This document shows, piece by piece, positions 10,044-21,400 of a DNA stretch of 64,000 nt. Within the stretch, counting starts at the first letter, position 1. Every line of letters starts with the position of its first letter. The notes beneath the pieces were generated by a model. It made no database searches and had not been told where the DNA came from. It worked only from the letters and a program-made list of their open reading frames with translations. Both the position numbers and the translations under genes were made by a program. This DNA is from Bacteroidota bacterium (GTDB taxonomy: Bacteria > Bacteroidota > Bacteroidia > UKL13-3): positions 1-64,000 of the forward strand of contig CANHGM010000008.1 of the NCBI GenBank assembly GCA_947460345.1, read 5' to 3'.

Positions 10044-12005
10044 TTACCTGATGCCGTGCATCATGCTTAAGAGTTTTTTGCTTAAGAAAAACAAGATCAC
10101 TGCCGCAATACCTGCCATAAACACAAACAACATAAAGAAGGTATACAAACTGTTGATGGTATATCCCATAAATGATTTTTCTTTGATAACCGAATTGGCA
10201 AATATATTCTTCACCACTTCTGCTTTCAATGTTTTGTCTTTGATTGGCTCTAAGTTTATCAAATCGATACTCACAAAGTCAGAACCGTTGATGGTTTCTT
10301 TTTTGTCAAGCTTGTCACATATAGTGATACTCTTAGATGCTTGCTCGCTTTGGATAGCTGAAACAGACAACATAGTCTCAGGATAGTATGAACTTAAAGT
10401 ACCTGCAAACTTATTGGCTGATGCTGTAGATAAAAACCATACACCCATCAATAATGAAGCAAATTTAACTGGTGCTAATTTGTTCACCATAGACAAACCA
10501 ATTGGCGATAAACACAATTCACCGAATGTGTGTATTAAATACAAGCTTAATAACCACATCATGTTTACTTTGGTAGATGGTTCAATGCCTTTTACTCCAA
10601 AAGCTATTACAGCGTATCCTATGGCTAATAATAACAACCCAATAGATTGTTTGTAAGGCGATGCTGGCTCTATATTTCTTTTACCTAATACAGTCCAAAG
10701 TATAGAGAATACCGGTGCAAATATCACAATCGCTATTGCATTTACTGATTGGAACGCACTGGCAGGAATTGATTCTATAAACTGTCCATCTGCAGGGATG
10801 CCTGAAATTAAATAAACTAATGTAGCTAAAGCCACACCTATTACCACCAATATCAATTCTCTTACACCTTTTTGTTCGTTTACCATTTTAGTAAACACTT
10901 TAAAGCCTAAGAATCCTACTAATAATGCTAATACACCATATATTGATGTTAATACACCTTTGGTTAAATGTAATCCTATTTCTCTATTGGTTTGTTCGTC
11001 GGCAAAGAAAGTAAGTGAGGCTCCTGCTTGTTCAAAAGCTGCCCAGAAGAAGATTACAAAGAAGGCAACTATATATATTACCCATATTCTTGATTTCTCT
11101 TCTTTACTCAAACTCTTATCTGAGATAATAAATCCTGGTGCTGCAATAGATAAGGAGAAGATGAATGAACCAATTACACCTTGACCTAAAGCATAAAACA
11201 AAGCAAACAACCCTACCTCAATACCTAACCAAGTAAATACTTGTGCTTGGGTAAAATCTGATTTAACTTCTTTGATATCTTCAGCATCTATAATTTCAAC
11301 ACTTTCTAAATCTGTAGAAGCTGCTTTCTTTCTGTTTGCGTTAGGCACGGCACCTATGGCCTCGCCTTCTGGAGTAACTATATAATGGTTTTTAAGCCAT
11401 ACAAATATTAATGTACTTATCACCATACCAATAGAAGCAGCTAAGAAACCCCATTTAAAATCGGCTGGGTCTCCGGTATTTCCTAATCCACCACAAACCA
11501 ATGGCGATAAGAATGCTCCTAAATTAATACCCATATAAAAAATGGTAAACGCTGAATCTATTCTTTTGTCTCCTTTAGGGTATAACTGACCTACCATGGT
11601 TGAAATGTTTGGTTTAAAAAATCCGTTTCCAAAAATCAACATCCCTAATCCAACAACCATCAATATTCGGGCTAAATCTAACTCAGCGAAGAATGAACCA
11701 CTTAAAAACATAAAGAATTGTCCAATAGCCATCATAATACCACCAATGATAATTGACTTTCTATTGCCCCAATATCTATCAGCCATATAACCACCAATAA
11801 GTGGGGTTAAATAAACCAACCCTGTATAACTTCCGTAAATATCAGAACTTAAAACTTTATCATACAAGAGAGCTTTGGTTAAGAATAGTATGAAAATGGC
11901 TCTCATACCATAATAACTGAAACGCTCAAACATTTCAGTAATAAAGAGCAAATACAAACCTTTTGGATGGCCTGATGTTGCTTGTGAGTTGTCTAATTTA
12001 GTCAT
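10044..12005 (-). CDS. POT/PTR family proton-dependent oligopeptide transporter
   Basis: GHPKGLYLLFITEMFERFSYYGMRAIFILFLTKAL signature; multiple TM segments; FFWAAFEQAGASLTFFAD. Confidence 0.95.
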   Translation of the reverse strand: MTKLDNSQATSGHPKGLYLLFITEMFERFSYYGMRAIFILFLTKALLYDKVLSSDIYGSYTGLVYLTPLIGGYMADRYWGNRKSIIIGGIMMAIGQFFMFLSGSFFAELDLARILMVVGLGMLIFGNGFFKPNISTMVGQLYPKGDKRIDSAFTIFYMGINLGAFLSPLVCGGLGNTGDPADFKWGFLAASIGMVISTLIFVWLKNHYIVTPEGEAIGAVPNANRKKAASTDLESVEIIDAEDIKEVKSDFTQAQVFTWLGIEVGLFALFYALGQGVIGSFIFSLSIAAPGFIISDKSLSKEEKSRIWVIYIVAFFVIFFWAAFEQAGASLTFFADEQTNREIGLHLTKGVLTSIYGVLALLVGFLGFKVFTKMVNEQKGVRELILVVIGVALATLVYLISGIPADGQFIESIPASAFQSVNAIAIVIFAPVFSILWTVLGKRNIEPASPYKQSIGLLLLAIGYAVIAFGVKGIEPSTKVNMMWLLSLYLIHTFGELCLSPIGLSMVNKLAPVKFASLLMGVWFLSTASANKFAGTLSSYYPETMLSVSAIQSEQASKSITICDKLDKKETINGSDFVSIDLINLEPIKDKTLKAEVVKNIFANSVIKEKSFMGYTINSLYTFFMLFVFMAGIAAVILFFLSKKLLSMMHGIR

Positions 12006-12038
12006 ATGAATTTATTTATAATGTATTTCTATTTTTGG

Positions 12039-12069
12039 CAAATGTAATTGATTTGCATCCTTCTTCAAA
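12039..12069 (-). promoter_or_regulatory. Bacteroidota-type promoter for the POT gene: TTTG (-33) N19 TACATTTG (-7)
   Basis: Minus strand: TTTG AAGAAGGATGCAAATCAAT TACATTTG; exact 19-nt spacing counted by hand. Confidence 0.7.
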
Positions 12070-12085
12070 CTTTCTCTTTTTTTAA

Positions 12086-13225
12086 TTATCCCAAATCATT
12101 CAACATCTCAGCTGCTTGCCTACCTATTTCGCTACCAATAGCTATTCCCATTCCATTCAACCTGCCTGCCACCACTATGTGTTCGTTTACTTGGTGCAAT
12201 ATGGGCCACTTCTCTTGCCCAAAGGCCATAATGCCCGCCCAACGTTGTTCTATTTTATAAAGAGTGTTGGGTATAATCACTTTTTGTAAATAATGCTCTA
12301 ATCGCTGTTGAATTTTGTCATTCAGTTCAAACGCATCCGTTGTTTCTCCTTCAAAATCTATATTTCTACCGCCACCAAACAAAATGCGGTTACCCACATT
12401 CCTAAAATAATAATACCCTTGGTCGAAATGAAAAATGCCTTTAAACTTTAAATCAGCAATAGGCTCTGTAATCAACACTTGCCCACGACCAGGCTTCACG
12501 TCAAACTGAGGATATAGTTTTTTGATAAATGCATTGGTGCACACGGTTGCTTTTCTGCTGGTGAATGTATAGGTAGAATTTAATGCCTCACTCCACACCT
12601 CTATGCTCACGCCATCTGCATTTGTTTGTATTTCTTTTACTTCGCTCCCGGTATATATCATTACCCCTTTAGCCATGGCAAGTTGTATCAAATGATACAT
12701 CATTTTGCCTGAATCTATCTGCCCCTCAATATTATTTTGAACGTAGTAACTGTAGTTGGTTAAATCAAAACCATTGGCTACACCTTGACTGATGTTGGGT
12801 GTAAAAACTTCTTTCCCAAAAATGTCGAACAGTTTTTTATTTAACCCTGCTATTTGCTCCAAAGTGATGGGGTCATGGGCATCTATTAATTCTCCGCCTC
12901 CCCATTCTTCATAGCCTATGGCTTCATCGCCAAGTCTGTGTCTTAATAAGTCTAAGCCTTTTTTCCTCAGCGAAACCAATTCTAATGCTCGCTCTTCTCC
13001 CACCAATTCAATGTCTGACAAAATTTCTTCGGCACTACCATAGCAAGCAAATCCTGCGTTTTTGGTACTCGCTCCACTTGGCAATATGCCACGTTCTAGA
13101 ATAGCGATTTTAGCTAATGGGTTGGCTTCTTTTAAACTGATGGCTGTAGACAAACCAGTGATGCCACTTCCAACAATGATATAATCGTAAGCTGTAAATG
13201 ATGTTTTTTCCCAGAAGCTGATCAT
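12086..13225 (-). CDS. FAD-dependent oxidoreductase, DAO (glycine/D-amino acid oxidase) family
   Basis: YDYIIVGSGITGLSTAISLKEANPLAKIAILERG Rossmann motif; GRGQVLITEPI; RWAGIMAFGQEKWPILH. Confidence 0.9.
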   Translation of the reverse strand: MISFWEKTSFTAYDYIIVGSGITGLSTAISLKEANPLAKIAILERGILPSGASTKNAGFACYGSAEEILSDIELVGEERALELVSLRKKGLDLLRHRLGDEAIGYEEWGGGELIDAHDPITLEQIAGLNKKLFDIFGKEVFTPNISQGVANGFDLTNYSYYVQNNIEGQIDSGKMMYHLIQLAMAKGVMIYTGSEVKEIQTNADGVSIEVWSEALNSTYTFTSRKATVCTNAFIKKLYPQFDVKPGRGQVLITEPIADLKFKGIFHFDQGYYYFRNVGNRILFGGGRNIDFEGETTDAFELNDKIQQRLEHYLQKVIIPNTLYKIEQRWAGIMAFGQEKWPILHQVNEHIVVAGRLNGMGIAIGSEIGRQAAEMLNDLG

Positions 13226-15339
13226 CTTTGGTCTCTTAGCTCAGTGTAACCCATATTCATCAACATAAAACAATATACATCTACTATCTCGTCTATCGCT
13301 TTTGACATAGGTTTACCGGCACCATGTCCGGCATCAGTTTCAATTCTAATCATCACAGGGTTGCTGCTGGCATTGGCTTCTTGCAACGCACTGATAAACT
13401 TAAACGAGTGTGCTGGCACTACCCTATCATCGTGGTCGCCTGTGGTTACTAATACCGCTGGGTATTTAGTTCCTGATTTCACTTGGTGGTAAGGTGAGTA
13501 TTTGTATAAATAATCGAATTGCTCTTTCACATCGCTGCTGCCATACTCTACAACCCAACCCCAACCCACAGTGAATTTATGGAATCTAAGCATATCTAAT
13601 ACTCCCACCGCAGGGAAAGCTACTTTAAACAAATCAGGTCTTTGGGTAAGACAAGCTCCCACCAATAAACCTCCGTTAGAACCTCCACTGATGGCTAATT
13701 TTTCGCTTGAGGTATATTTGTTTGCTATTAAGTATTCAGCTGCTGCTATAAAGTCGTCAAACACATTTTGTTTCTTGTTTAACATACCCGCTTTGTGCCA
13801 TGCTTCACCATATTCTCCACCGCCTCTTATATTGGCCATTACATATATACCACCTTGTTCTAAAAAGGCAATACGAGACGCACTGAACGATGGGGTTAAG
13901 TTTACATTAAACCCACCATAACCATATAACAAAGTTGGGTTTTTACCATTCATTTCTAATCCTCTTTTGTGCACAATAAACATGGGCACTTTTGTTCCGT
14001 CTTTACTTGGGTAAAAAACTTGTGTAGTTATAAAATCTTCCGTTCTGAACTTGGTTTCAGGGGCTCTAAATATATTTGATTTACCTGAAGCTACATCATA
14101 ACTATATATAACCGGAGGTGTGTTAAAAGAAGTATAAGTATAGAACAAAATACGTTCTGTTTTTTTGCCACCTAATCCACCAGCAGAGCCAATGCCAGGC
14201 AATTGCACTTCATTCATTTCAGTACCATCCAAATTGCAATGAAATATTTTTGAAGAACAATCTTTTAAATAGTTCACAAACAATTTACCACCGCCTGTTG
14301 AAGCTCCTTCTATCAATTCGTTCTTTTCTTTGACAATTACTTTCCAATTAGTTTTAATTGGAATTTTTGGGTCAACTATAACAATTTTACGGTTAGGTGC
14401 ACCATTATTGGTAAGTACTAAAAGTTTGTCTTCTACATTGTCTATAATTTCATATTCGTGCTCAAAACCTTTGAACAATAATTTTAATGGCGAATTAGGC
14501 ACTCTCAAATCTCTATACATTAATTCAGTGCCATAGGTTCCTTGCGAAATATTGACAAATAAATATCTTTCATCTTCAGACACTGTAGCTCCAAAATACC
14601 TCAACGGATTGCTTGCATCTGTATATATCAATTGGTCTTTAGACTGTGGCGTACCTAGTTTATGGAAATATATTTTGTGGTTTTTGTTTTGAGATGAGAA
14701 CTCCATGCCTTTAACGGGCTTATCATACCTGCTATAGTAAAATCCATCTTTATACCATGATGCTCCGCTAAACTTAACCCATTCTATTTTGTCTTTTAAG
14801 GTTTGCTTGGTTACAATATCCATCACAAAAATTTCTTGCCAATCGCTACCAGCTTTTTGTATAGTAAAAGCTATATATTTATCGTCGTGAGAGATGCCTG
14901 CAATGTTTATTGAAACTGTTCCTTTATCGCTATAAGTATTAGGGTCTAAAAACACCTCTGGTCTTTCTTCTAAGCCGCGTTGGTAGTATAATACACTTTG
15001 GTTTTGTAGTCCATCGTTTTTGTAATAAAAATAAAAATTGCCCGCTTTCATAGGTGATGAATATTTAGGGTAATTATTCAACTGCACAATGCGGCTTTTA
15101 AGTATATCTTTAAAAGTGCATTTATTAAGATAATCATTGGTTACTTGGTTTTGCTCTTTCACCCATTCTTTGGTGTCTTGTGCTGTGTCATTCTCTAACC
15201 ATCTATAAGGGTCTAAAACTTTTACATCGCCATAATAATCAACTTGATTGGCTTTCTTGGTCTTGGGGTATTCAAATGTCTGTGCTTTTGTCGACATATA
15301 GGTTGTGATTAAAATAAGGGGAAGAATAATTTTTTTCAT
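13222..15339 (-). CDS. Prolyl oligopeptidase family serine peptidase (S9A)
   Basis: YPKTKKANQVDYYGDVKVLDPYRWLENDTAQDTKEWVKEQN; catalytic ISGGSNGGLL; DDRVVPAHSFKF; signal peptide; 4-bp overlap with the downstream gene. Confidence 0.95.
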   Translation of the reverse strand: MKKIILPLILITTYMSTKAQTFEYPKTKKANQVDYYGDVKVLDPYRWLENDTAQDTKEWVKEQNQVTNDYLNKCTFKDILKSRIVQLNNYPKYSSPMKAGNFYFYYKNDGLQNQSVLYYQRGLEERPEVFLDPNTYSDKGTVSINIAGISHDDKYIAFTIQKAGSDWQEIFVMDIVTKQTLKDKIEWVKFSGASWYKDGFYYSRYDKPVKGMEFSSQNKNHKIYFHKLGTPQSKDQLIYTDASNPLRYFGATVSEDERYLFVNISQGTYGTELMYRDLRVPNSPLKLLFKGFEHEYEIIDNVEDKLLVLTNNGAPNRKIVIVDPKIPIKTNWKVIVKEKNELIEGASTGGGKLFVNYLKDCSSKIFHCNLDGTEMNEVQLPGIGSAGGLGGKKTERILFYTYTSFNTPPVIYSYDVASGKSNIFRAPETKFRTEDFITTQVFYPSKDGTKVPMFIVHKRGLEMNGKNPTLLYGYGGFNVNLTPSFSASRIAFLEQGGIYVMANIRGGGEYGEAWHKAGMLNKKQNVFDDFIAAAEYLIANKYTSSEKLAISGGSNGGLLVGACLTQRPDLFKVAFPAVGVLDMLRFHKFTVGWGWVVEYGSSDVKEQFDYLYKYSPYHQVKSGTKYPAVLVTTGDHDDRVVPAHSFKFISALQEANASSNPVMIRIETDAGHGAGKPMSKAIDEIVDVYCFMLMNMGYTELRDQR

Positions 15340-15419
15340 GTGTTGATTGCTATATATGAAAGTTTGAAAATATAAATATTAATACTAAGACTTATATTCT
15401 GTTTTTTTGTTACAAAAAA

Positions 15420-15460
15420 TCACCCACCTGATTTCTAAAATTCGAGAATCAAATGGGTGA
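15420..15460 (-). terminator. Rho-independent terminator downstream of the M4 peptidase
   Basis: TCACCCA...GATTTCT...AGAATC...TGGGTGA inverted repeat; minus-strand T-run follows. Confidence 0.75.
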
Positions 15461-15470
15461 TGAATTTCTG

Positions 15471-18400
15471 TTATTCTTTTATCAGTTTTATTGGCGTATT
15501 TACTTGACCATCTTCGGTAACTATATATAATAAATATACACCTTTGCTTACGTTAGATAAATCAATAACTGTATTAAGTTGGCCTTGAGATACAGATATA
15601 TTTTGCTCAGTGATAATCTTACCTGTCATATCAGTGGTTCTGATAATTGCTTTGTTATAGGTAGAAAAACTTGCTTTTAAGTTATATATACCTTCACTTG
15701 GGTTTGGCCATATATTCAACTCTGAAATTACAGAATTAATTGGTAATACTCCTACAAAACTAAAGGTAACAGGTAATGATGCGATAGATTTACAACCATA
15801 GATATCAATATATTCTACTGTGTATATACCTTTTGATTTAGGAATAAATATATGACTGGTTGTAGTAGCAACAACATTATTTCCAATTTTCCAGGTATAT
15901 GATGCAGCACCTGTTGGGGTAGCTACTAAAGAATCTCCTTGTTGTGTCAATGTAGGTGTTACTGGTGAGTGGAATGTATATACCTGAGGGGTTGTGGTTG
16001 AATCTTTACATCCATTGATATCAGTAATAGCCAGTTGAATAGATGAATTAGTTTTGATTACATTCTTTTGAGTATTAATTCCGTTGCTCCAGCGATAATT
16101 AGATGCAACACTCGACAATAAAACAATGCTATCTCCATTACATAAATCTAATGGTCCGTTAGGTGTGAAAGCTGCTTTAGCTGGCGGATATACATTGATT
16201 GGATAATTTAATGTGCTATCGGTTCCACAAACGGTGGTTGCTTTAATTCTGTATTCTGTTTTTGTTGTTGGAGACACGTATACCGAATCTGAATTATTAG
16301 CCAAAGCAGACCATATATTGCCATCAAAATATTCCCAAATAGTAGTTCCTGTATTGCCAGTATGAGTTAACAGAACTGAATCTTTAGGGCATATAGCTTT
16401 TACGCTTGATGATATATTTCCTGCAATTGCTTCAGGGTTAATATTTATTGAAATGGAATTGGTGGTATCGCTTCCACAATTACCATTTTTTATAATAGCT
16501 CTGTATGTATAAGGAATAGATGGGTTAACTAATGCGATGCTGTCTGTATTCCCGAAGTATTGCCATAACTGTCCGTTGTATTCTTGCCAACCTATGGTTC
16601 CTGTATTTCCACTTATACTTAATCTAACAGTATCTCCAGTACATATAGCATTGGTATTGGTTGATAAGGTACCTGCAACGGCTAATGGTGTTACTGATAT
16701 TTGCAAAGCAATAGCGGTGTCATTACTACACACTCCAGAACTTAAAATTACTCTATAACTGGTATTGGCATTAGGATTTACTTTTATATAATCATTAGTG
16801 TCGTTTAAATCTTGCCAAGTATTGTTATTATATACTTGCCAGTTTATTTTTCCTTGATAATTGTTTAAGGTTAAAGTAGCAGTATCACCCACACAAATAG
16901 TATTGCTAGCTGCACTTATACTGCCCGCTACTGCTTTGGTTGAAACAGCCACACTCACTTGGTTAGATGAGTCAACAAAACAGTTACCTGATTTGACCAT
17001 AGCTCTATAAGTAGCAGATGCTGATGGAGCAATTCTAGCTGAACTTGAAGTATATGAAATATTACTCCAATTGCTGTTGTTATATACTTGCCATTGTATA
17101 CTACCTGTATAATTAGTTAAAGTCAAATCTACTGAATCACCAATACAGATTGTTTGGTTTGAAATAGATGCAACTCCAGCTGCTACATGTGGTGTTACGT
17201 TTATATTAGATTTATTAGATGAATCAGCTTTGCACACTCCAGAAACCGCAATTGCTCTATATACAATATTACTTGTTGGATATTGAACAATAGAATTTCC
17301 GCTCAGACCCAAACTTTGCCAAGTATTCCCATTATAACTCCCCCAAGTAATTGCTCCTGTGGTACCAGTTAACGATAAAGTAACCGAATCACCTAAGCAT
17401 ATAGTTTGGTTGACAGGGGACAAAGAACCCGCTACACTTTTCTTGCTCACATTAATAGTGATGGTGTTTGAAGAATCAGCTGGGCAAGCATTTGCAGCTC
17501 CATATATACGATAAGTTAAGGTATCAGCTGGAGCAACTTTATAAGTACTAGATGTGGTATTTGTATTTATCCAATTGCCATTATTTAAATATTGCCATTG
17601 GGTTGAATTTGTTTTATTGGTAGTTGACAAGGTAGCCGTATCTCCAGCACATATATTTGATTTATTGGTTGAAACATTTCCTGATATATGTGGAGCAGTG
17701 GTTATTAAATATGCCATAGCTGATGAATCTGAATGGTTATATACATTGGTTACTTTAACTCTGATCGAATCTGTACCCGCAGCACTTGCTGTATATGTTA
17801 AGCTGTCATAAGGATGACCTGAACCAGATTTAATCAATGTATTTCCATTTTTATACCAACTATAAGTAAGACTACTGTCGTATGCAGTTGTATATAATTT
17901 ACTAGTACCCAAGCACACAGTTTGAGTAGTATTAGGCGTTAGCGTTGGTTTAGTAATTCTGTTTACCACTTCGATAGTATAGTCTTCACATTCACCAATA
18001 TCAAACACATAGTTTTTTTGACTGGCACATGGGGTAAATTTAGTAGAACCATTGTTGTAATAATTGCCATATCCTGACATAATTCTCATGCGGTATTTCC
18101 CTGATTTTTGAGAAGCAGATACATTCACAGTTAAAGAACATATACCTGAATGATTGTAGTTATGTCCAACTTCTTCAATTGAATCAAATATATTGTTTTT
18201 ATTCCAATCTATCCAAGCTATTGAAGCTTGAGGATAGGTAGGTGCACTTGTGCCTGGTTTTATAGCAAGTGTATAATTAAGTCCTTTTGCTAAGTATGTT
18301 GAATAATTGGTATAATCAACATAGTAACCTGCCATATTCGAAGGAATACCTGATGCATTATTCAAAGTGTTTAAAGTAACCTGAGTAATACCAAAATTAT

Positions 18401-21400
18401 ATGAATTGGTATTGTCTTGCCCGCCAACTGGTGTGCAATAATCAAGCAATCTGTTGCCATAAGGAGCTATACTATCAGGAGTATAAGTTTGACTGGCACT
18501 GCTCATGGATATACATTGTGCATCAAATACATCTTTTATTGTTGCATTTGAATCAACAGTATAAGCTATCCAAAAATAATTGGCTCCTAATTTTAAAGAA
18601 ACAGTATCATTTATGTTAAAATTACTAGTATCTATTTGGGTAACAGTAGCTCCAACTTGCCTGGTCGTATTGTAGTTTGAATCAGTACCAGTATAAAACA
18701 ATCGAGCATTTACAATATCGTTGGTATCGGTCGAACCTTTGGTATTAAATACATAAGAATTCAATATCAATGGATTGATAGAACTTTTGGTGTTCACTTT
18801 AATTCTAATGATATCAGCATTTACACTACCAGCAGAAATATTGTTTCTATTTTGTTTGGTACTAACAGATGTTATAAACATAGATTTAGCACTATCTATA
18901 TATAAACTATAATCTTCTGTTTCGCCGTAGTATAAGGTGCTACATGCAGAGTTGGCAAAAATGGCATTATAATCGCCCTTGATTCTTACTTTGGTTTTAC
19001 CAATTTTTGCAGTAGCAGGAATAGTGAAAAACCCTGTAGTGTTATAACTAACCGTTTGTTTGTTTTTCACAACCAATTCAACTGAATCAAATACACCATT
19101 CTGGTCATAATCTACCCAAATATTGATATATTGATTGTAATTAGCTACCGTTATATCGTAATTTACATTTTCATATATATTGGTTGTAGTACTTAAATTG
19201 GAAAAATTTGAATAGGAAGTACTGTTACATCCTGAAGTATTATTAATAGAGTCTAATATTACATTTGAGGTGTGCATATAAATACATGCTGCTGTAGACA
19301 CGGCAGGAACGCAATGTTCAACCATTCTATACCCGGCAGGTGCCGTATCATTAGGAACAATTACAGAATCTGTTAAGATACTTGTAATATTGGCATCAAA
19401 TTTTTCGTTCATTTTAGCTGAATCTAAATCATATGTCAACCAGAAATAATTGGATGAGCTTTTCATCATCACTTTATTTCCACTAAAAGTAAACACTCCA
19501 TTTGGATTGTTCACTGTACTTCCATATTGAGAAGTAGTAGCAAAAGTTGAAGTATTGGTATAATATAATTTAGCATTTTTGATACTTGAAGGTTTGGTTG
19601 TACCTGTAGTATTAAAAGTAAAAGTATATACAGTATCTGTATCAGTACAGGCAGGGGTATAACTCAACATTAAAATCACATTATTATTGGTGAGTTGACT
19701 GATACTATTGGTATTTTGAGTGACTGTAAAGTCTCTGTTAAACGACAATTTGTTGCCTACACCTACTGCATGCCAAGCTGCAGCCACGGCTATATGCTCG
19801 TTTGAACAAGCACCATACAAATCAATAGCAGATAGAATTGAGTAAGTTCTAGCATCAGCATACTGAGAAGAAGAGATTAAATAATAGGTTAAAGTTCTGT
19901 AGGCAATGGCATTGGCTTTTTCCATACCTATTGAGTCTACTGAATAGAAATCGCCTTTGTCATTGGTACCTGTATCGCCGGTGCACAACAAGTAATACCA
20001 AAAGTTTTGAACGCCACTGTTTGTATGCACGCCACCGTTATCATTTGCTCCAACATACCAATTGGTTCCTTTGTATGTGTCAGGTTGATTTTTAGCTTTA
20101 GGATTAGACATTGAACGTATAACCCAACCAATTTTGGTGGCTAAGTCCCACTCAAATCTAGCAGAATCGCCATACCATTCAATAGCAGTTCCAAAAACAT
20201 CTGAGAAAGATTCATTCAAAGCACCGCTTTCATATGAATAAGTAAGGTTTGCAGTTTTGGTAGTTAAACCATGGGTAATTTCATGTCCTGCTATATCTAA
20301 TGACACCAAAGGATTTATTGTAGTTCCATTGCCATCACCATAGGTCATATATGTACCATTCCAAAATGCATTGACATAATTATTTGAGTAGTGCATATAA
20401 CTTTTGATTTTAAAGCCAGCATTATCAATACTGTTTCTATTAAAATTCTTTTTATAAAAATCATAGGTCATTTCAGAACCAAAATGAACATCAGTAGCAT
20501 ATTGGTCTTTGTTTCCATTTACATTATTCCAAAGCGTGTCGCTATCAGTAAAATCAATGGCACTGCCATAGTTGGTTCCTTTTTGTAAATTGTATGTTTC
20601 AATTCCATTTCCTCTTGAAGCTTCACGCAATCTAAAACTGTTAGCTGCATAATAATCAGCCACAATTCTTTGGTCTCCGGCCATAGCTGTTTTGGCTGTT
20701 ACGTTGGTATCTGCTGTATGAATTCTATTGATATTGGTCAATATTTTATTGGTTTGAGCATCAACATATATATACTGACGTGATAAAGGTTCAGTTGCAT
20801 ATACATCAAACTTATAAGCCAAAGTATATTGATTGGCTACTAGAGCTAAATCTTTGGCTATATAAACCATCTCTGCTTTAGGAAACCAAGTTGCAGATGG
20901 GTCATTGCATTCTTGTTTGATCAATTGTTCGTTGCTTTCATCTTGCCACATGTATTTATCTGCATGCACAAAATTTAAAGCTGTGGTTAAAGCTTGAGAG
21001 GCTTTTACAGAACTTTGAGTTGGCAAAGAAAGTTTGTCAAACAACAAGCCATTCATAGAAACGATATAGCCATTTCTCACATGCACTATATACATGGTTT
21101 GCTCCACAGGCAAGCCACGATATAATTGTTGAAAACGGTAATGTTTAAAACCTATTTGGTCTTGTTCTGTGGTTAATAGTTTTAAACTGTAGTTTGCATC
21201 AAATCCATAATTGGCTTTTAACCAATAATCTAATTGTTCGAATTTAATTTGATAGTCAGGTCTGAACTTGATATAGTCAGGAATCTGCGTGTTTGGCTTA
21301 AAAATTATTTTCTCAGAAATAGCTTTAAGATTGTTTTGGAAATTGTTTTGACCAAAGGCCACATTGAAACTAAAGACTAATACAGCAAATGCTTTAAGTA

